Below the pieces are notes generated by a model, which did no database searches, was not told where the DNA came from, and worked only from the letters and a program-made list of their open reading frames with translations. Both the position numbers and the translations under genes were made by a program. From a virus, in the IMG/VR virus record IMGVR_UViG_3300032053_000004, positions 62,001 to 126,000 of that record: a DNA stretch of 64,000 nucleotides. One strand, 5' to 3'. Positions 43,824 to 51,921 of the stretch are shown in pieces. Positions within the stretch are counted from its first letter, which is position 1, and each line of letters begins with the position of its first letter.

Positions 43824-44708
43824 ATGTTCGGCGTTCAAGCAGTTGATAACTCCGTTAAGGAGTCAGTCGTTGACAAATTCATTGGTAGCCCGTCAGGACG
43901 TAAGCGTCTTGCGGCTTCCATGGTCCAGCCGCTCCGTGAGCGGAGGGACTACTCGTCCGTTGGCCGTAAGACCTTTTTGGTTGAACAGCTTCCGGATGGC
44001 GCTCTCCCGATTTACGATAAGGACCCCGATGTGGTCGCTTACGTGATCGGTGAGGAAGGCGAGTCGATCACCGCCGTGGCTAAGCCACGCCGTGTGATTT
44101 TCCCGCTTTTCGAGATCGCGGCCCTCCCCAAGGCCCCACTTACGCAGGTTAAGGAGCGTCGCTACGACCTTCTCAAGCGTATGCAGGATCTTGGTAAGGC
44201 TCAGATCCAGGCCGCAGAAGACGATCGAGTTTTCTCGATTCTCGATGCGATCGCGGTTAACGGATTCGACTCGCTTCCGGGCGGGACGAACCCGGATATC
44301 CCGGTTGTGGCTCCGCTCTCGCCGGCCGTCCTCGCGGACGCGTACGCCGAGATCGAGCGTCACGATCTCCGGGTGGCCCGCGTTTACCTGAACGCTACGG
44401 ATTATGCTGATATCCGTAAGTTCGGTCGCGACGTCCTGGACATTGAGTCCCAGGCGTCCCTCTGGAAGACCGGTATGATGGCAACTGGGTGGAACGCCCA
44501 GTTCATCGTGTCGCGTCTCGTTCCCGCAGGTGTCGTGTATTGTTGCTGCGAGCCCGAGAACTTCGGTCGAATCCCGGTCCGTACGGAGCTTACGGTTCTC
44601 TCGGCGGACAATCCCGAAGACCGGACAATCGGATTCTCGATGTTTGAGAACCTTGGGATTGGAGCATTCAATCCCCGCGGTCTCGTTCGTCTGATCATCA
44701 CCCGCTGA
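43824..44708 (+). CDS. Major capsid protein (HK97-fold type)
   Basis: 294 residues behind AAGGAG. It has the layout of a phage major capsid protein: 'RDYSSVGRKTFLVEQLPDGA' (E-loop region), 'RVIFPLFEIAALPKAPL', a spine-helix-like segment 'DLLKRMQDLGKAQIQAAEDD', a domain with 'DLRVARVYLNATDYADIRK' and the C-terminal 'GFSMFENLGIGAFNPRGLVR'. It is the most GC-rich, codon-biased gene of the window and is followed by strong hairpins. No N-terminal propeptide of the usual size is present, so scaffolding is supplied by another protein. Confidence 0.8.
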   Translation: MFGVQAVDNSVKESVVDKFIGSPSGRKRLAASMVQPLRERRDYSSVGRKTFLVEQLPDGALPIYDKDPDVVAYVIGEEGESITAVAKPRRVIFPLFEIAALPKAPLTQVKERRYDLLKRMQDLGKAQIQAAEDDRVFSILDAIAVNGFDSLPGGTNPDIPVVAPLSPAVLADAYAEIERHDLRVARVYLNATDYADIRKFGRDVLDIESQASLWKTGMMATGWNAQFIVSRLVPAGVVYCCCEPENFGRIPVRTELTVLSADNPEDRTIGFSMFENLGIGAFNPRGLVRLIITR

Positions 44709-44712
44709 AGAT

Positions 44713-44772
44713 GAGCCCGAAAGGGCTCTCTCAACTAAGCCCCGGCGGACTTTAGTTCACCGGGGCTTAGTT
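44713..44772 (+). terminator. Double hairpin terminator after the capsid gene
   Basis: GAGCCC-GAAA-GGGCTC (44713-44728, a GNRA tetraloop) is followed by a 13-pair stem: 44733-44745 (AACTAAGCCCCGG) with 44760-44772. The downstream bases are T-rich (GTATTTTATATT). This is the strongest terminator-like structure in the window and would insulate the capsid transcript. Confidence 0.8.
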
Positions 44773-44812
44773 GTATTTTATATTAAATGGAATGTGATTA
44801 TATTATAAATAT

Positions 44813-44840
44813 AGATCCTGGTCCGACCGAACCAGGATCT
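44813..44840 (+). terminator. Additional strong hairpin downstream of capsid
   Basis: AGATCCTGGT (44813-44822) pairs with ACCAGGATCT (44831-44840) around an eight-base loop. Either a back-up terminator or a regulatory hairpin at the start of the next transcript; there is no T tract. Confidence 0.55.
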
Positions 44841-44903
44841 AATGGAGAAAAGAGAAATTTTATCATAAATAGATGCACATTAAAGGCAGCTTTTTTCTTT
44901 ATC

Positions 44904-45030
44904 ATGGAACAACAGTTAATCATGAGATGTCAACGACGACTCTAAAGAAGTAGTTATTTATATTAGAGGGAAAAAAGCCATACTTATTTCTGAAGAAGAG
45001 GCCAAAACTTTTGAAGTTCTCAGTGTATAG
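44904..45030 (+). pseudogene. Possible small frameshifted gene remnant
   Basis: The 328-base gap 44709-45036 holds the hairpins above and then this stretch. From ATG 44904 a frame opens 'MEQQLIMR' but stops at 44945. The +1 frame continues with a plausible peptide 'SKEVVIYIRGKKAILISEEE' to a stop at 45030, yet has no start codon of its own. It looks like a small gene broken by a frameshift, or chance. Confidence 0.25.
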
Positions 45031-45036
45031 TGTAGT

Positions 45037-45348
45037 ATGAGATCGATTTTAATTGAAGATGGTGATATATTTATAATTCTTAAAAAACGGAAGGAATCTA
45101 TGGTTCCTACCATTAAAATTGAAAATGAGTCAGGACTCTTAGGGATGATCTCCAAGTTTTCTTTTGAGATTTCTGCAGATAAATTTGTTCCTAAGATTGA
45201 GGTTGATGTTTGTTCAGATCTCACAGAAGAAGCTTGGAAAAATCTGTCTGAGTCTTCTAAAGAAGTTATATTCAAGACGGTCGGTGCCTTCTTCAATTTT
45301 ACCGGGGTAAAGATTTTGTCTCCGAACTACAAAGAAGAAATTAAATGA
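45037..45348 (+). CDS. Hypothetical protein, 103 aa
   Basis: Mixed alpha/beta protein with no recognised motif. It overlaps the next gene by four bases (ATGA). First gene of a block of unknown genes behind the capsid terminators; the position (head completion or connector area) is the only functional hint. Confidence 0.65.
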   Translation: MRSILIEDGDIFIILKKRKESMVPTIKIENESGLLGMISKFSFEISADKFVPKIEVDVCSDLTEEAWKNLSESSKEVIFKTVGAFFNFTGVKILSPNYKEEIK

Positions 45349-45899
45349 AATTAAAAAGTTTTTCCGGACTGACCCGTAGAAGTGCATATGAGAAATATGA
45401 GTCAGACCAAAGTTTAGCAACGGAAGAAATTCCCACTCCTGAAGATTTGTCTGAAGAACAAAAAGATATATATCGTCAAATATATGCATCGTCAAATAAT
45501 CGGAACTTAGGATTCACAGAATCCATGGCAGATGTTATTTCTCGAAGTCCTGAATTATATAAACAATTTCTGGAAAAACATCGACATTTTACCATTAATA
45601 CCATCGGGTGCTTATTAGCCAACAATCCGAATCTTCAATCTCTTTCCCATGATGTTTTGATACAAGTTCTCTCCCTCCCTGGGGATGAGATCAGTTCTAT
45701 TTCTCAAATTTCTCACTGTTTACAGAGTTCTAATTACAAATTAACCCGAGAAGATGTCCCGGAACTTTTAGACATTGCTCATACAACAGAAGTTATAGGT
45801 AAAGAAACCATCATAGATGATTTGGAAAATCCCCAAGCATCGCAAGCATCAAACCCTGGATATTCTTCTCAACCTTTCCCAATGCAACCTCTTCGTTAA
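45345..45899 (+). CDS. Hypothetical helical protein, 184 aa
   Basis: Predominantly helical ('SMADVISRSPELYKQFLEKH', 'NPNLQSLSHDVLIQVLSL') with a disordered Pro/Ser/Gln tail. Translationally coupled to the preceding gene. No family recognised. Confidence 0.65.
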   Translation: MKLKSFSGLTRRSAYEKYESDQSLATEEIPTPEDLSEEQKDIYRQIYASSNNRNLGFTESMADVISRSPELYKQFLEKHRHFTINTIGCLLANNPNLQSLSHDVLIQVLSLPGDEISSISQISHCLQSSNYKLTREDVPELLDIAHTTEVIGKETIIDDLENPQASQASNPGYSSQPFPMQPLR

Positions 45900-45922
45900 C
45901 TCTTTCATGCTGTTTTAAATAT

Positions 45923-47092
45923 GTGAACTTTTTTGACATCGCTCGAAAAATATTTTCAGCCGATCCCGAGAAGAAAAAGGGGCCGGGACCGGCAGCCGCA
46001 AAAACTCTTCTTAAAGAATTAATATCAGATCATTTAGACAAATTGGAGGAAGAACATCTGAAATCATCGGATGTTGAACCTCGGACTATTTCTCAACTCG
46101 AGCTCAATTTTCTTCTTAAAAAAATTAGAACTTCTCCTTATTACAGCATACTTTTTAAAGGTGATGACGAAAGATCTCATAAATTTGTTCAGGAATTTTT
46201 ATATGATTTAAATAAAGAAGACTTAAGGAAATCAAGGAAAAATAAAGAAAACTCAAGGAAAAAGGATCAGTGGATCATGGATTATTCAAGAGATCCGATT
46301 AAGCGTGCAAACGTTGCTTCTCTCATAAAACAGATCGCTTTTAAAATATCAAGCGATAGAACTCTTTCGAATTCTGTTCGAGATGCTTTCGTTTTTGACG
46401 CTGCCCAGGTAGTACCCGGGGAGCTTTCTAATGGCTTGTATGACACAAATCCTGCAGGAAAAGGATTTGACGTTCATGGTAAAAAAGGATTCGTATCTTT
46501 TGCTATAAAAGCAGACTCTTTTTCATCAAACTATTTAATAGGAGGGATTCTATTTAAATTAGAATATGACTCTAGCTTATATAAATCAGAATCTGATGAC
46601 TCTGGAAAATATCCCACTGGGCTCAAACATTCAAAGGGTTTGCAGACTGTCACATTTAGTACAAAAGCTGGATACTATAATAAACTTTTAGAAGGTGGTT
46701 ATTCTTCTCCTAAAGATTTAGGTGGATATATAATTGATCTTGATGATCAAGAAAATATAATCGATTCAATTATTGTTGATCCAGCTAAGTTTAAAGCTGG
46801 TGTTAATGGAATAGTAAATGATGTTCTTTCAAATCCTCCTCCCAGCTCTCAGTCTACTAAATATAAAGGTGTTGTTTTAAAAAAACAACAACAACAAATA
46901 GCACCGACAACTAGTGCAAGAGCACTCTTGCAGTGGATTGTAGGTCAAAAACAAACTGAAGTATTTGGTAGTCAAATAAATAATCTTGCTCAAGCTTTAT
47001 CTGCAGGGTCTGGATCTTCATTTGCAACAGAACACCAAAAAGTAACTGACTATTTCAAAAATCGTAATTGGGTGATAAATCATAATAAATGA
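45923..47092 (+). CDS. Hypothetical protein, 389 aa, two-domain
   Basis: GTG start with N-terminus 'FFDIARKIFSADPEKKKGPG', then a helical charged part and 'VASLIKQIAFKIS'. From ~160 a beta-rich domain ('FDVHGKKGFVSFAIKADSFS', 'YLIGGILFKLEYDS', 'GGYIIDLDDQENII') follows, and a Gln-rich linker leads to a helical C-terminus. Overlaps the next gene by four bases. Probably a virion component; family unknown. Confidence 0.7.
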   Translation: MNFFDIARKIFSADPEKKKGPGPAAAKTLLKELISDHLDKLEEEHLKSSDVEPRTISQLELNFLLKKIRTSPYYSILFKGDDERSHKFVQEFLYDLNKEDLRKSRKNKENSRKKDQWIMDYSRDPIKRANVASLIKQIAFKISSDRTLSNSVRDAFVFDAAQVVPGELSNGLYDTNPAGKGFDVHGKKGFVSFAIKADSFSSNYLIGGILFKLEYDSSLYKSESDDSGKYPTGLKHSKGLQTVTFSTKAGYYNKLLEGGYSSPKDLGGYIIDLDDQENIIDSIIVDPAKFKAGVNGIVNDVLSNPPPSSQSTKYKGVVLKKQQQQIAPTTSARALLQWIVGQKQTEVFGSQINNLAQALSAGSGSSFATEHQKVTDYFKNRNWVINHNK

Positions 47093-47355
47093 AAAATTAT
47101 TATGCGAAAGATGAGGGTTTGAATTGGGAAATGTCTCAGGCTTTGGCTGAGACATTTCTTAACGGTGCTAAGAAACTTCAGAATGCTGCAAAGCAAGAAG
47201 ATTCTCAAAAATTTTTGAGGATACTTATTATAATTTTTCAAGATTCTATTGATTTGTTTGAGCAAATGGGACTTAGTGGTGCTTCTTCTTCTATGAAGAC
47301 AGTTTTGAATAAACTTAAATCGGACAAAAGGGAAATATTAACTAAAGCTAAATAA
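47089..47355 (+). CDS. Hypothetical helical protein, 88 aa
   Basis: Small, wholly helical protein ('MSQALAETFLNGAKKLQNAA') starting in the stop of the previous gene. No recognised family. Confidence 0.6.
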   Translation: MKNYYAKDEGLNWEMSQALAETFLNGAKKLQNAAKQEDSQKFLRILIIIFQDSIDLFEQMGLSGASSSMKTVLNKLKSDKREILTKAK

Positions 47356-47369
47356 CTGTAATTTTTCGT

Positions 47370-47591
47370 ATGAAAAATGGAGATTATTTTCGTGTAATAA
47401 ACGAAAAATCTAAATATTTTAATTATTATGGAAAAATAATTCGTTCAGGCCCTCCGGGGCAAGCTAAATGTTTAGTTCAAAATAGAAATATGGATTTGAG
47501 TGACGATATAGGAGGTATGGTTAATTTTGATTTATCGGAACTTATCATAGCAAATGATGAAGTTGAAACTTATAAGCTCTTAAATAGTTAA
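47370..47591 (+). CDS. Hypothetical protein, 73 aa
   Basis: Small beta-rich protein ('GDYFRVINEKSKYFNYYGKI', then 'PGQAKCLVQ') that could be an SH3/KOW-like barrel. It ends head-to-head (four-base overlap) with the last gene of the minus-strand cassette and so marks the boundary of the head block. Confidence 0.6.
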   Translation: MKNGDYFRVINEKSKYFNYYGKIIRSGPPGQAKCLVQNRNMDLSDDIGGMVNFDLSELIIANDEVETYKLLNS

Positions 47592-47782
47592 TTAAGTTCT
47601 TCGGAGCCTTCAAATAATTCTTTTTCAGCTAAAAGCTCAACTTTATACCCATCAGCGGTGAATTCTGAAATTACCCAGTCCATTTTTGAAACATAATCAG
47701 GGATACTATCTATGTCTAGAATACGTTCTTGAATACGTTCTTTTCCTTCTTTCTTTATTCTGAGAGTTATTAAAATCTTCAC
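47588..47782 (-). CDS. Hypothetical protein, 64 aa
   Basis: Last gene of the six-gene minus-strand cassette. Short alpha/beta protein ('KILITLRIKKEGKERIQERI'). Nothing recognised. A hairpin separates it from the preceding minus-strand gene. Confidence 0.55.
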   Translation of the reverse strand: MKILITLRIKKEGKERIQERILDIDSIPDYVSKMDWVISEFTADGYKVELLAEKELFEGSEELN

Positions 47783-47796
47783 CCGGTACTTTACTG

Positions 47797-47820
47797 TCTT
47801 TCGGTTTTTAAACCGAAAGA
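47797..47820 (-). terminator. Hairpin between two minus-strand genes
   Basis: TCTTTCGGTTT (47797-47807) and AAACCGAAAGA (47810-47820) pair over 11 bases; the inner pairs probably open to form the loop. The stop codon of the 47808-48152 gene is inside it. No U tract on the minus-strand transcript, so it may attenuate or stabilise instead of terminate. Confidence 0.5.
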
Positions 47821-48152
47821 AGAGCCATCGTCGTTTCTTCGTCGGAGGCTCGTCGGAGCTTTTCTAAAATAACTTCTTCTGGACCATAAAAAAAGAATAC
47901 TTCTCGTCCAAATTTATGATAAAATATTTCTCGTCCTTCTGCCTTTTCTTGAAAATTCACGCCTCTTAAGAAAATATTGTAAGGGCTGCTCGTATCAGAT
48001 TCTTTTCTATATTTGTTGGCCCTGTCAGATAAAGTTGAGTCTGACAGTTTATATAATAATCTTTCCCCTATACTCTCGTCCGTAACATTTTTCCCAGCTA
48101 TGGAAGTTAGTCTTCGGAATTCTTTATCTATTGATTTCGACTGCTTTACCAT
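47808..48152 (-). CDS. Hypothetical protein, 114 aa
   Basis: Basic/acidic mixed protein with an aromatic stretch 'EIFYHKFGREVFFFYGPEEV'. No motif recognised. Part of the minus-strand cassette around the glycosyltransferase. Confidence 0.6.
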   Translation of the reverse strand: MVKQSKSIDKEFRRLTSIAGKNVTDESIGERLLYKLSDSTLSDRANKYRKESDTSSPYNIFLRGVNFQEKAEGREIFYHKFGREVFFFYGPEEVILEKLRRASDEETTMALLSV

Positions 48153-48190
48153 ATACTAATATACAATTTTCGATCTCTCATTTACAAAGA

Positions 48191-48514
48191 CTAAGAGTCA
48201 ACGACTTCTTCGCATAAAGCTTCATTCATCATTTTCTCAATTTCTTCTTTTTCCATTCCCGATTTAATTGCTGCTTTCATTGCTTCATTAAGGGCAAATT
48301 TTGGATTAATAAAATTTCCGAAATTTGTATTTCCAATAGTTATATGTTGCCCTCCAGGCATTCCATTATATGGGATAGTTTGTTGACCCATCGGATCTAT
48401 TATCCAAGTTCCGTTCATATTCGGATATATAGCGGTATCCCCAATAGTAATCGTTGTTTGAGAAATATTTGTTGATGTTTGAGGAATATACAAGTTGTGA
48501 TCACCTAATGACAT
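48191..48514 (-). CDS. Hypothetical protein, 107 aa
   Basis: Starts behind GGAGG on the minus strand. The N-terminal two-thirds are rich in Asn, Thr, Gly and Ile with repeated 'TIT/ITIG(N/D)T' strands ('TTITIGDTAIYPN', 'HITIGNTNFGN'), suggesting a small beta structure; the C-terminus is an acidic helix with 'EEIEKMMNEALCEE'. Located 18 bases downstream of the glycosyltransferase gene and probably co-transcribed with it. Confidence 0.65.
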   Translation of the reverse strand: MSLGDHNLYIPQTSTNISQTTITIGDTAIYPNMNGTWIIDPMGQQTIPYNGMPGGQHITIGNTNFGNFINPKFALNEAMKAAIKSGMEKEEIEKMMNEALCEEVVDS

Positions 48515-48532
48515 GTTGGCCTCCGTAAAACT

Positions 48533-50488
48533 TTACTTTTCTTGAGCAAATCCTCCTAGTGGGGTGACTTGCTCTTCGTCATTTATCTCGTATGGGGATA
48601 TGTCTCTTGATGGAATGAAGTCATCATCTTCAGACCCTTTCCCATTTACTCCAGGTTTTCCATAAACAGGCTGCTCTTTTTTCCCCTTAATTAATTCTTC
48701 TTCGGTTATCCAGCCTCGATTTCCCATAACATCCATATTCATTCTTAAAAATAGCATTCTGTCTTGCGATAACTCAGATCCTTCCACAAATTTAACAGAT
48801 TTCGGGTTCGGGAGAATAGACGCTAAAAACATTGATTGGCTGAGACTTAGTTGATAAGGCTCTTTCTTAAAATAATAATAGGATGCTGGTCCTATTCCGT
48901 ATAAATTCGGACCATATTCGATTATGTTTAGATAGGTTTCTATAATTTGGTCTTTAGATAAAGACTGTTCAAGCCATTTGGCTAAAACAAGCTCTTGTAA
49001 TTTTCTCGCGATGTTTTTATTTCTATCTAGCCAAAGATTTTTGGCTAATTGCATTGTTATAGTGCTTCCTCCTCGTATAAATTTCCCGAACACTAAATTA
49101 TCTCTTAAAGAACCTTCTAAGGCTTGAAATATGATCCCGCCATGCTTTCGAAACCCCGGATCTTCGAATAATCGAACTCCTAATTCTACATATGGAGACA
49201 TTTCGGATATTGGAGTCCAGTCAGATGTCCCTGGACCTACAATAACTTCTTTCGGTTTCCCGTCTGAAGAGTATATCTTATGCTTAAATGTCTTTCTAAA
49301 TCTTTTCGTATCAAGTTCTTCTGGAACTTTTGTTATACTGCAGTCTATTTTTTGTTGAATCCAAGCGTCTGATTTGCTTAATCTTCCAAAATTCTTGTAA
49401 TCATATAATATTTTTATTTTTCCTTTTATTTTTCCATCAGATTCAATCCCTTTAATTTTTTCGTTCATTCCATCGGGAATTGAGTCTAGCAAATTTTGAC
49501 AAGGAGTTTCGGGTAAATCAATTTCGAAAAGAATTAAATATTTATCCTTGCTGAAAGATATCGGTGTTTTAATTTTCATGAATTCTAACATATTATCTGT
49601 GTGTAATATTGTTCCATCTAAACTTATATGCCCTGTTGTTTCTATTTTAAATTTTGGTATATCTATGGTCTCTTTGGATAAAACCCTATGGTTTATCTTG
49701 ATCGGACCAATTTCCGCATTTGTTTTGAATTCTATTTTTTCTCCTTCATCTAATTTTAAAAATATGTTAGAATCTATAGATGTACATTCTAAATCCACAA
49801 GTTTGGGAGGATTTTCTTTTGAACATTCTTTCAATAGTTTAAAAGAGATCCCAGACTCATTCGGATTTATTGATATTTTTGCTGGTCCATAAGAATTTAT
49901 GGAGAAAGATTCAATTTCTGTTTTGAATTTAGATACTTTTTCATAAATTCTAAAAAGTTTTTCTAAATTTCTCGGTTCTTCTGATTTTTCTTTTTTCTTA
50001 GTTTTTATTGATAACTCTTTGGAATTTATAGATTTTATTTGTTTTTGATTCAATTCTATTTTTGTATTTTTTGAATTTATAACGAAAGACTCATTCTCAA
50101 ATAAAATTCTTTCCATATCTATGAATATTTGTTCTCCAATTTTCTTTATATTCCGAACATTAGTTATGAATTTTCCTCTCTTATCAGTATAAATAACCTC
50201 TCCTGCTCCTGTCTCTATATTTTGACTTGTAAAATTAATCTTTAATAGTTTGAATTTAGCGTTATTTTTATTTTTATCAAATACTTGAACATCTGATATT
50301 TTCACTTCATGCAGAGACGGCCAAGCCCACCCCATCTTTACTTCTAAATCAAATTCTTGAGCTTTTGCTTTAATTTTTGTATGAGCAAAAGAATTAAACC
50401 AAATTAAAGCGATTGATATTATTATGAATAGGAATATTGAAAACTTGATCAGTTTTTTCACATGAGAAAGTACATCACGAAGCTGCAA
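48533..50488 (-). CDS. Membrane-anchored GT51 peptidoglycan glycosyltransferase with AsmA-like N-terminal region
   Basis: 651 residues. A single transmembrane helix at ~14-31 is followed by a ~370-residue beta-rich region resembling AsmA/translocation-type repeats ('LHEVKISDVQVFDKNKN', many alternating short strands). The catalytic domain (~430-600) is GT51: 'LFEDPGFRKHGG' with the catalytic Glu, 'GGSTITMQLAKNLWL', 'ARKLQELVLAKWLEQ' and 'IETYLNIIEYGPNLYGI'. GT51 polymerises lipid II into glycan strands. No transpeptidase domain. Bacterial relatives with this long N-terminus occur, from memory, in deltaproteobacteria-like lineages. It could have been taken from a host. Confidence 0.85.
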   Translation of the reverse strand: MQLRDVLSHVKKLIKFSIFLFIIISIALIWFNSFAHTKIKAKAQEFDLEVKMGWAWPSLHEVKISDVQVFDKNKNNAKFKLLKINFTSQNIETGAGEVIYTDKRGKFITNVRNIKKIGEQIFIDMERILFENESFVINSKNTKIELNQKQIKSINSKELSIKTKKKEKSEEPRNLEKLFRIYEKVSKFKTEIESFSINSYGPAKISINPNESGISFKLLKECSKENPPKLVDLECTSIDSNIFLKLDEGEKIEFKTNAEIGPIKINHRVLSKETIDIPKFKIETTGHISLDGTILHTDNMLEFMKIKTPISFSKDKYLILFEIDLPETPCQNLLDSIPDGMNEKIKGIESDGKIKGKIKILYDYKNFGRLSKSDAWIQQKIDCSITKVPEELDTKRFRKTFKHKIYSSDGKPKEVIVGPGTSDWTPISEMSPYVELGVRLFEDPGFRKHGGIIFQALEGSLRDNLVFGKFIRGGSTITMQLAKNLWLDRNKNIARKLQELVLAKWLEQSLSKDQIIETYLNIIEYGPNLYGIGPASYYYFKKEPYQLSLSQSMFLASILPNPKSVKFVEGSELSQDRMLFLRMNMDVMGNRGWITEEELIKGKKEQPVYGKPGVNGKGSEDDDFIPSRDISPYEINDEEQVTPLGGFAQEK

Positions 50489-51026
50489 TTTTTGCTGCTA
50501 TGACCCGAATTTTTTCTTGAACTTCGTGGATTAAAGCAATTTTCTTTATAGAACCTGTTCTCCCCATATCGTTTATTATTTCTTTCGCAACTGATCCTAT
50601 CAGATCTGTTGTTATATACTTCTTTACGATTTTTTCAAGATATGGGTCATCTTCTTGTTCTGAAAAAGGTATTTCACTTGGTGGAACTGGTTTTGCTGCA
50701 AGTGCGTAATCGAGATCACCTTGCAGTTTTCTTACCATCAATTTTAAAGTAGAATCTTTTGGTCTAATAAAAATATCTTTAACTATTGAATTACTAATTT
50801 CGTCATCTAGTATTCTTTCCGCATCTTGACGAATTTTAACCGGGTCTTTTTGACTTTTTGCTGGCATACCTTGAGTTATATTTTGAAATATTAAATTGAC
50901 TAATGTTTCATTTAATGAATCTAAAGCGTCGTATATAGCTCCTTCTATTAATTTGGTTCCAAATTCTTTTTGAAGATAGTCTTGTAAATCGTGGCTGAGT
51001 GCAGCAATTCTTCCCATGAAAACCAC
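50475..51026 (-). CDS. Hypothetical helical protein, 183 aa
   Basis: Overlaps the glycosyltransferase start by 14 bases and is therefore probably co-translated with it. Mostly helical with an acidic middle. GTG 51026 or ATG 51017 could start it ('MGRIAALSHDLQDYLQKEFG'); neither has a good Shine-Dalgarno. No domain recognised; no signal peptide. Confidence 0.65.
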   Translation of the reverse strand: MVFMGRIAALSHDLQDYLQKEFGTKLIEGAIYDALDSLNETLVNLIFQNITQGMPAKSQKDPVKIRQDAERILDDEISNSIVKDIFIRPKDSTLKLMVRKLQGDLDYALAAKPVPPSEIPFSEQEDDPYLEKIVKKYITTDLIGSVAKEIINDMGRTGSIKKIALIHEVQEKIRVIAAKIAAS

Positions 51027-51040
51027 AATTTACAAGAATT

Positions 51041-51328
51041 TTATGCTTCAAGCATTTCTCTGGTCAGAAGAATTTCCTTTAGTGGAAACTCACTCTCCCA
51101 GTCTATACTTATCCTAGATCCATCCCAAATCATGGGGACTGAGATATCATCCGTAAGGAGACGCCCGGAGAACGATCTCAGGTATTCCATTGTCTCTATG
51201 AGATCGTCTGGACACTCTATAGATATTTCGTTTGAAGACGCGTCCGTTAGGAGAATATTATATATCCCATTGGAATGAGGTCCTTTCGGCTGCAGTCTAG
51301 TGATTTCGATTAATTTATAATTTTTCAT
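51041..51328 (-). CDS. Hypothetical protein, 95 aa
   Basis: First gene of the minus-strand cassette. Alpha/beta protein ('GIYNILLTDASSNEISIEC', 'ISIDWESEFPLKEIL'). Chosen over the open frame on the opposite strand because it continues the minus-strand operon with 14-base spacing. Confidence 0.6.
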   Translation of the reverse strand: MKNYKLIEITRLQPKGPHSNGIYNILLTDASSNEISIECPDDLIETMEYLRSFSGRLLTDDISVPMIWDGSRISIDWESEFPLKEILLTREMLEA

Positions 51329-51389
51329 AAAATATTTTACTCTTGAATAGATTTGATTTACATGGACTTTTGATAATCTTTTGTATCTG
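51329..51389. promoter_or_regulatory. Divergent intergenic region
   Basis: The 61 AT-rich bases between the minus-strand cassette and the + strand gene at 51390 must contain, or lie next to, promoters for both directions. I do not see a clear -10/-35 pair or inverted repeat. Confidence 0.3.
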
Positions 51390-51848
51390 ATGACACCCGA
51401 TCAAGTTGCCAAGGCTCTTCTCCAAATTGCTGATGGGATTGAGAAATCGAAGAAGCCTCAAGTTTCTTTGGTGGCTCAAGATATATCTAAAGTTATTTCT
51501 GAGATTAGCGCTTCCCCTATTCAGATAAGGAAAGCCGCTTGGAGGGTAAGTGGGCCCCCCGCTTCTTTCACTGTTCGTTCTTCTAAAAAATCTGCGGAAG
51601 AAACCTGTCGCAGAATAGCTGGCTTGATGATGCGTCTTGCAGAAGACGAGGAACTTGGTCCTTGGGATTTAGAAGAAGGCGAGCGAACTGAAGATAAATG
51701 GGAAGACGCTCGTAAAGAAACTTCAAACGAGGAAAAACTCGAGTCTAAGTTGAAATTTCTTAAGCGCCAAATAGATAAATTTATAAGTGCTATTAAGAGT
51801 GGTGAAGAACCTGAGGGAGAATCTGAAGTTTTTACTTCCGCTAAATAA
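51390..51848 (+). CDS. Hypothetical protein with recurrent N-terminal domain (copy 3)
   Basis: 152 residues from ATG 51390, chosen to match the starts at 6905 and 23010 ('MTPDQVAKALLQIADGIEKS', then 'VAQDISKVISEI'). The similarity is weaker than between the other two copies. Then come 'IRKAAWRVSG', 'TCRRIAGLMMRLAEDEEL' (an RLAE motif at 82-85) and an acidic/basic helical tail. Unknown function; possibly a virion protein processed at the RLAE site. Confidence 0.7.
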   Translation: MTPDQVAKALLQIADGIEKSKKPQVSLVAQDISKVISEISASPIQIRKAAWRVSGPPASFTVRSSKKSAEETCRRIAGLMMRLAEDEELGPWDLEEGERTEDKWEDARKETSNEEKLESKLKFLKRQIDKFISAIKSGEEPEGESEVFTSAK

Positions 51849-51921
51849 TATTTTAAAGCTTTTATAACCGACGTTCCATCATTACAGTACAATTTATCAG
51901 GCCAATAAGGAGGTCTGATAG

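Noticed and set aside
43893-44363. 156-codon minus-strand frame opposite the capsid gene
   Set aside because: GC-rich coding shadow; Arg/Glu-rich nonsense composition and no start context.
50991-51278. Plus-strand frame opposite the first gene of the minus cassette
   Set aside because: The opposite minus-strand frame continues the operon with short spacing; the + frame starts inside another gene's 5' end.
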